Below the pieces are notes generated by a model. That model had not been told where the DNA came from, ran no database searches, and saw nothing but the letters and a program-made list of their open reading frames with translations. The position numbers and the translations under genes are program-made. From an uncultured Clostridia bacterium (lineage in GTDB: Bacteria; Bacillota; Clostridia; Christensenellales; UBA1242), in contig CAJFOL010000030.1 of NCBI GenBank assembly GCA_904397185.1, positions 1 through 34,396 on the forward strand: 34,396 nucleotides of DNA, written 5' to 3'. Numbering within the stretch: position 1 is the stretch's first letter; each line of letters starts with the position of its first letter. This document shows positions 30,596 through 34,396 of the stretch, in pieces.

Positions 30596-31759
30596 CTATT
30601 CTTCGTCATCATCAAGTGGAGTTATTTCTTCAAGGTCTTCAAGGTCACTAAGTCCTTGGAATGCATCTTCGTCATTAAGTTCAGTAAGTTCGTACTCAGG
30701 TTCTTTAACCTCAGGAGCAACGATTGAACTCTCAGGTTTAACTTCTATTTTCCACCCAGTGAGTCTTGCAGCAAGTCTAACATTTTGCCCGTTTTTGCCT
30801 ATTGCAAGAGAAAGTTTATCATCAGGTACAATTACTCTAGAAGAATGTAAACTCTCATTTGTCTCAACACTAATTACCTTGGCAGGACTTAATGCTTTTG
30901 CTATATACTCTAATGGGTCTTCGCTATATTCAATTAGGTCTATTTTCTCGCCATTAAGTTCAGCGGTAATTGTATCAATACGTTGTCCATGAAATCCAAC
31001 ACAGGTCCCAATTGGGTCAAGATTAGGTCTATCAGTGTATAATGCAACCTTTGTCCTATTCCCAGGGTCTCTCGCAATATTCTTAATAACTATCTCTCCT
31101 GATGCAACTTCTGGAATTTCAAGTTCAAAAAGTTTTCTAACAAAACCAATATTACTTCTTGTAACTTGTATTTGAGTACCTTTAAATGAATCCTTAATTT
31201 TCTTCACGTAAACTTTAACTCTATCTCCAACGTTAAATTTTTCGCCTGGAATTTGGTCTGATGGTAGCATTACACCCTCAGTATTAGTGTTTGATATTTG
31301 CACATAAACGGTGCCGTTGTCGATACGTTTAACAATTGTAGTTAAAAGTTCATCCTCTTTTTCTGACAACTCAGACAAAGCCATTTGTCTTTCCATCTCT
31401 TTAAGTTTTTGCATAACAACTTGTTTTGCAGTTTGGGCAGCAATTCTACCAAAATCTTTAGTAGATTCTTCCGTAGTGACAATATCTCCCACCTTATATG
31501 ATTTTTTAATAAGTCTTGCTTCGGCAAGAGATATTTCCTTATCAGGATCATGCACTTCATCAACAACAGTTTTGTATGAATAAATCTTTATTGTCGCTTT
31601 CTCTGGATTAAGTTTTACCATTGCAGATTTTGCTTCGCCATACATTTTTTTGTAAGCAGATGTTAATGCACTTTCAAGAGTTGCAATAAAAGCCTCCTTA
31701 TTGATTTTCTTCTCACTTTCTAAGTCTTCGAGTGCTTGAAAAAAGTCTTTGTTAATCAT
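30596..31759 (-). CDS. nusA: Transcription elongation factor NusA
   Basis: NusA binds RNA polymerase and controls pausing, termination and antitermination. The 387-aa protein has the N-terminal domain (KEAFIATLESALTSAYKKMYG), an S1 domain (TIVKRIDNGTVYVQI...VGDRVKVYVKKI), and KH domains (ARDPGNRTKVALYT, CVGFHGQRIDTITAELNGEK, LAIGKNGQNVRLAARLTGW). It ends with an acidic tail. It is of the short Bacillota form, without C-terminal acidic repeats. The gap to rimP is 13 nt. Confidence 0.98.
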   Translation of the reverse strand: MINKDFFQALEDLESEKKINKEAFIATLESALTSAYKKMYGEAKSAMVKLNPEKATIKIYSYKTVVDEVHDPDKEISLAEARLIKKSYKVGDIVTTEESTKDFGRIAAQTAKQVVMQKLKEMERQMALSELSEKEDELLTTIVKRIDNGTVYVQISNTNTEGVMLPSDQIPGEKFNVGDRVKVYVKKIKDSFKGTQIQVTRSNIGFVRKLFELEIPEVASGEIVIKNIARDPGNRTKVALYTDRPNLDPIGTCVGFHGQRIDTITAELNGEKIDLIEYSEDPLEYIAKALSPAKVISVETNESLHSSRVIVPDDKLSLAIGKNGQNVRLAARLTGWKIEVKPESSIVAPEVKEPEYELTELNDEDAFQGLSDLEDLEEITPLDDDEE

Positions 31760-31772
31760 TTTTATTCTCTCC

Positions 31773-32234
31773 TTAAAATTTTATTATAGGCACAATATGT
31801 GCAATTTTATTTCTTACAAAATCAATGTTTTCACCATTAATTTCCATAACTATATTGTTTTCATCGAAGTTCTTTAATATACCCTCATATTTTTTCTTCC
31901 CATTTGTTTTTGCAAATAAGGTTATTTCTATTTCTTTGTCAACATTTCTCTTTAAGTCTCTATCTGTTTTTAATGGTCTATCAAGTCCTGGCGAACTCAC
32001 ACTCAATATATATGGGCTATTATCTGTTGGGTTAAGTTCTTCTAATAGTCCATCAATAGATTTTGATACCATTTCGCAATCTTCAATCTTTATGCCATCT
32101 TCTTTGTCGATATAGAAAGTCAAATTCATTCCATCTGATTTTTTTACATATTCAACTTCTACGACCTCGTAGCCCATATTCTCAATAAATGGTACCACTT
32201 TCTCTTCGCATATTGTTTTTACTTTACTTGCCAA
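31773..32234 (-). CDS. rimP: Ribosome maturation factor RimP
   Basis: RimP is needed for 30S subunit maturation. The product has the N-domain VVPFIENMGYEVVEVEYVKK, DGMNLTFYIDKEDGIKIEDCE and SSPGLDRPLKTDRDLKRNVD, then the Sm-like C-domain (EGILKNFDENNIVMEI). An ATG at 32246 has no ribosome binding site, while TTG 32234 has GGAGG 5 nt upstream and yields MASKVKTICEEKVVPFIE, a family-like start; the GGAGG overlaps the ATG. I therefore prefer TTG (153 aa). A promoter and a GC-rich hairpin precede the gene. Confidence 0.94.
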   Translation of the reverse strand: MASKVKTICEEKVVPFIENMGYEVVEVEYVKKSDGMNLTFYIDKEDGIKIEDCEMVSKSIDGLLEELNPTDNSPYILSVSSPGLDRPLKTDRDLKRNVDKEIEITLFAKTNGKKKYEGILKNFDENNIVMEINGENIDFVRNKIAHIVPIIKF

Positions 32235-32256
32235 TATATCCTCCATTTACGAAGCA

Positions 32257-32283
32257 GGGAGCGATGCAAAATTGCACGCTCCC
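32257..32283 (-). promoter_or_regulatory. GC-rich leader hairpin upstream of rimP
   Basis: GGGAGCG and CGCTCCC (32277-32283 and 32257-32263) pair over 7 bp, extended by TGCA/TGCA inside. No T-run follows, so it is not a terminator. It lies about 12 nt from the predicted 5' end, and its CTCCC could alternatively pair with the rimP GGAGG site at 32240-32244. Confidence 0.65.
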
Positions 32284-32301
32284 CACTTTCAAGTCATTAA
32301 T

Positions 32302-32330
32302 ATTATAACAAATATATAATAAGAAATCAA
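32302..32330 (-). promoter_or_regulatory. Sigma-A promoter of rimP-nusA-infB operon
   Basis: TTGATT (32325-32330), 17 nt, TATAAT (32302-32307), in the gap after the PolC-like gene. A leader of about 60 nt follows. Confidence 0.85.
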
Positions 32331-32357
32331 GTGTTTTTTAAAAAAATATTAATTTTT

Positions 32358-33926
32358 TTATTTATCCGCATCTTTTGGTTTCTTTTTATTTAATTCCATA
32401 AGGACCTGTGCAGTTGCATAAGCATCATTAAATGCCCTATGTGCCCCTTCCAATTTTAGTCCTAAAAACTTGACAACTGTACCAAGTTTATAGTTGCTTG
32501 GATTGATATTCGCTTGTTTTGCAACAATATAAGTGTCTATAACAGTGTTCGCAAACGGCAAATGCAGTTTGTTTGTAATTTTTTTCACAAATTTTAGGTC
32601 AAATCCTACTATGTTGTATCCGCTTATTATACAATCTTTAGACCACTCATAAAAATCAATTATCACATCCTCTATCTTTGGTGCTTTTGCCACCATTTCA
32701 TTTGTGATATGTGTAAGTTGTTGGACCTCTAAAGGTATAGGATTCTTTGGCTTTGCAAAACTAGAAAATCTCTCAGTAACTTCTCCATGGTCTATTTTTA
32801 CGGCACCTATTTCAGTTATTTCGCACAAATCAGGGTCAAGCCCAGTAGTTTCAAGGTCGAATACAACAATATTATTTTTAAGAATAAAATCATTATATGC
32901 CGCTTTTTGGTCAAACAAAAATGATTGTGTACTTCTTGGAAGCAAATCAGGAAAAACAACTTGTTTATGATTTTGGAATATTGCCTCTACTGTAAGGTCT
33001 TCCTCTTTCTTCGCCTCTTCATAACATGGACTTGCAAGCGATATCTTTCTTATGTAATATGTTAGTTTTCCATTTATACCTGGCTTTAAATCACCAACAC
33101 AAAGAATGAAAAACTGTTCTTCCAAACTATCAAGAGTTTTTTCATGGGTTTTAGGGCAAAAGTAGACACAGTCGATACTTCCTTCAATATCCTTTAAAAC
33201 AAAAGAAAATAAAGATTTTTCCTCTCCAGCATGCTTTCCCTTTTTAAGTACATATTTTTTTTGTGCTTTGTTTGATATAAAACCTGCCAAAATCACTGAT
33301 GCCTTTTGTTTTTGATTATCCTTTATGTATTCTGGCTTTGGTATGATGTCTCCACCTACCAATTTTTTTTCTATCACAACGTTATACCTTCTTGCTTTAG
33401 TAAGAGTTGGCAGTATATCATCACACTCTATCTCGTCTGGCAGACTCTCTTCATTTTCAATAATGTCAATAGAAAAATTTGCAATATACAATTTATCTAG
33501 ATAATCTTTTAGCATAGACTTTAATTCAAAATCATCAATTAAAGATACAATGTCCTGATTTAATTTTATTTGAATATTAACATCTAACTGTTGACTTTGT
33601 ATTGAAATGTTTTCAAGAGAAATGTATGGCAAAAGCCCTTTCTTATGTTGCTCAAAAAACTTTACAATATCATCTAAGATTAGACGAGCATCAAGATAAC
33701 TTTTCTTTAATTTTACTTTAACTTCTCCATTAAGGCTCAAATAATTTTTAATAAAATCTTCTATTTCTTTTTTATCTTCTCCTGATATTTCATCAATCGT
33801 ATAAGGATATAAAAAAGTTATTGTGCAGAGAGCAAGTTTTTCTTCATACACAATACTATAAAATTTTAAAAAATTGTATTTATTATTAAAATTTTTATTT
33901 AAAAGTTCTTTAATGTCAATCATCAA
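32358..33926 (-). CDS. PolC-like protein lacking PHP and polymerase domains (OB + DEDDh exonuclease)
   Basis: A 522-aa protein at the normal polC position. Residues about 1-190 look like the PolC N-terminal region. About 205-310 is an OB domain (ILAGFISNKAQKKYVLKKGK, GSIDCVYFCP). About 350-515 is a complete DEDDh exonuclease: VVFDLETTGLDPDLCEITEIG, then GYNIVGFDLKFVKK, then GAHRAFNDAYATAQVLMEL, with all Asp, Glu and His motif residues kept. A full PolC is about 1,430 aa and continues with PHP and polymerase domains; none follows, as rimP starts after a stop and a promoter. The gene is open throughout and ends cleanly, so it seems functional rather than decayed. Likely a repurposed 3'-5' exonuclease. 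TTG 33926 or ATG 33923 may be the start; neither has a ribosome binding site. Confidence 0.88.
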   Translation of the reverse strand: MMIDIKELLNKNFNNKYNFLKFYSIVYEEKLALCTITFLYPYTIDEISGEDKKEIEDFIKNYLSLNGEVKVKLKKSYLDARLILDDIVKFFEQHKKGLLPYISLENISIQSQQLDVNIQIKLNQDIVSLIDDFELKSMLKDYLDKLYIANFSIDIIENEESLPDEIECDDILPTLTKARRYNVVIEKKLVGGDIIPKPEYIKDNQKQKASVILAGFISNKAQKKYVLKKGKHAGEEKSLFSFVLKDIEGSIDCVYFCPKTHEKTLDSLEEQFFILCVGDLKPGINGKLTYYIRKISLASPCYEEAKKEEDLTVEAIFQNHKQVVFPDLLPRSTQSFLFDQKAAYNDFILKNNIVVFDLETTGLDPDLCEITEIGAVKIDHGEVTERFSSFAKPKNPIPLEVQQLTHITNEMVAKAPKIEDVIIDFYEWSKDCIISGYNIVGFDLKFVKKITNKLHLPFANTVIDTYIVAKQANINPSNYKLGTVVKFLGLKLEGAHRAFNDAYATAQVLMELNKKKPKDADK

Positions 33927-33931
33927 TAGAT

Positions 33932-33960
33932 ATTTTATAACAGAAAATGCAATAAGTCAA
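33932..33960 (-). promoter_or_regulatory. Possible promoter of the PolC-like gene
   Basis: TTGACT (33955-33960), 17 nt, TAAAAT (33932-33937), inside the end of rseP and 5-8 nt before the start codons. Confidence 0.5.
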
Positions 33961-34396
33961 CTAAAATCACAAAACCAAACAATATAAACAGCCCAATGGC
34001 ATGAATCATATTTTCTGTTTCTCTCTTTATTGGTTTCTTTCTTATCGCCTCAATAGTAGTAAACAACACATGAGAACCGTCAAGTGCTGGTATCGGCAAT
34101 GCATTAAAAATAGCAAGATTTGCTGAAATAAGTGGAATTAAAAGCAAGACATTTGCAAAGTTTGTTTGAGTAAAAGTTGCTATTGTTTGAATTGTAGTTA
34201 AAGGTCCGCCAATAGAAGATATAGGCAACTGGAATGTTATCAAAAGCCATAAAGATTTTAGTACAACCCATGCAAGTCCAAAAGCAAAAGGTACTGCTCT
34301 TTCCAATGCCTCACCAAAGGAATATACATAAGCGCTGACTTGACTGTCAAGGCAATAGACATATGAGGTGACATACTCCCCATCTATGACGTTTCC
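33935..34396 (-). CDS. rseP: RseP/RasP-type site-2 protease, C-terminal part (cut by window edge)
   Basis: The frame is open to the window edge (153 codons visible); the true start lies to the right. The C-terminal membrane part is seen: QLPISSIGGPLTTIQTIAT followed by IFNALPIPALDGSHVLFTTIEAIRKKP, where the NxxPxPxLDG motif carries the second zinc-binding Asp, and a final membrane helix (AIGLFILFGFVILVDLLHFLL). The Gly after LDG in many homologs is Ser here. RseP cleaves membrane-embedded anti-sigma factors and leftover signal peptides. rseP upstream of polC and rimP is the usual order. Confidence 0.9.
   Translation of the reverse strand, partial: GNVIDGEYVTSYVYCLDSQVSAYVYSFGEALERAVPFAFGLAWVVLKSLWLLITFQLPISSIGGPLTTIQTIATFTQTNFANVLLLIPLISANLAIFNALPIPALDGSHVLFTTIEAIRKKPIKRETENMIHAIGLFILFGFVILVDLLHFLL

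Noticed and set aside
32257..32283. The GC-rich hairpin before rimP as a terminator of the PolC-like gene
   Set aside because: It is followed by CTGCTTCG rather than T, and it lies downstream of a strong promoter, so it is a leader element.

Overview
This window looks like chromosomal core DNA from a low-GC, endospore-forming Bacillota, most likely an uncultured gut-type Clostridia. The grounds are the very AT-rich base composition, AGGAGG-type ribosome binding sites, TTGACA-17-TATAAT promoters, a complete spoIIIAA-AH cluster and typical clostridial gene orders. I cannot name the species. Almost every gene is on the minus strand. The only confident plus-strand gene is a PadR-type regulator at 1514-3349.

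Layout from left to right. 1-61 is the start of an unidentified gene cut by the window edge, followed by about 680 nt without a gene. 740-1345 is a YgjP-like zinc protease, divergent from an unusual PadR protein with a C-terminal four-helix membrane domain (1514-3349). 3436-4050 is a small integral membrane exporter family protein, and 4304-5893 is RNase Y. 6076-11457 reads in transcription order ruvC, ruvA, ruvB, queA, tgt, then a metallo-beta-lactamase-fold hydrolase: Holliday junction processing plus tRNA queuosine synthesis. 11716-11985 is a small acidic orphan and 12173-12910 is a YebC-family protein. 12970-14781 is infC-rpmI-rplT-trmH behind an attenuator leader that fits L20 autoregulation. 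14971-15555 is an uncharacterised membrane protein, and 15594-17747 is asp23-like, nusB, xseA, xseB. 17797-22589 is spoIIIAA-AH, which builds the mother-cell side of the feeding-tube channel at engulfment. 22712-23218 is an ArsR-like regulator with a palindromic operator in its own promoter. 23570-24130 is efp and 24183-25040 an endonuclease IV-like TIM barrel protein. 25294-34396 is, in transcription order, rseP (partial), a PolC-like exonuclease, rimP, nusA, rnpM/ylxR, ylxQ, infB, rbfA, nrnA, truB: the classic translation and RNA-maturation supercluster.

The most unusual points are these. (1) The gene at the usual polC position (between rseP and rimP) encodes only the PolC N-terminal region, OB domain and DEDDh exonuclease, with no PHP and no polymerase domain. 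(2) The PadR protein is fused through a long polar linker to a membrane domain, like a one-component transmembrane regulator. (3) Several genes lack a Shine-Dalgarno sequence and have a -10 box 4-8 nt before the start codon, suggesting leaderless mRNAs. (4) infC has a terminator/antiterminator leader and a probable AUU start. (5) Two copies of a 64-nt multi-palindromic repeat and several other strong palindromes lie between genes. (6) Stem-loops are predicted at the extreme 5' ends of the rny and rbfA mRNAs. No tRNA, rRNA, CRISPR array or intact mobile element was recognised. Promoters, terminators and RNA structures were found by eye, without folding or similarity searches.
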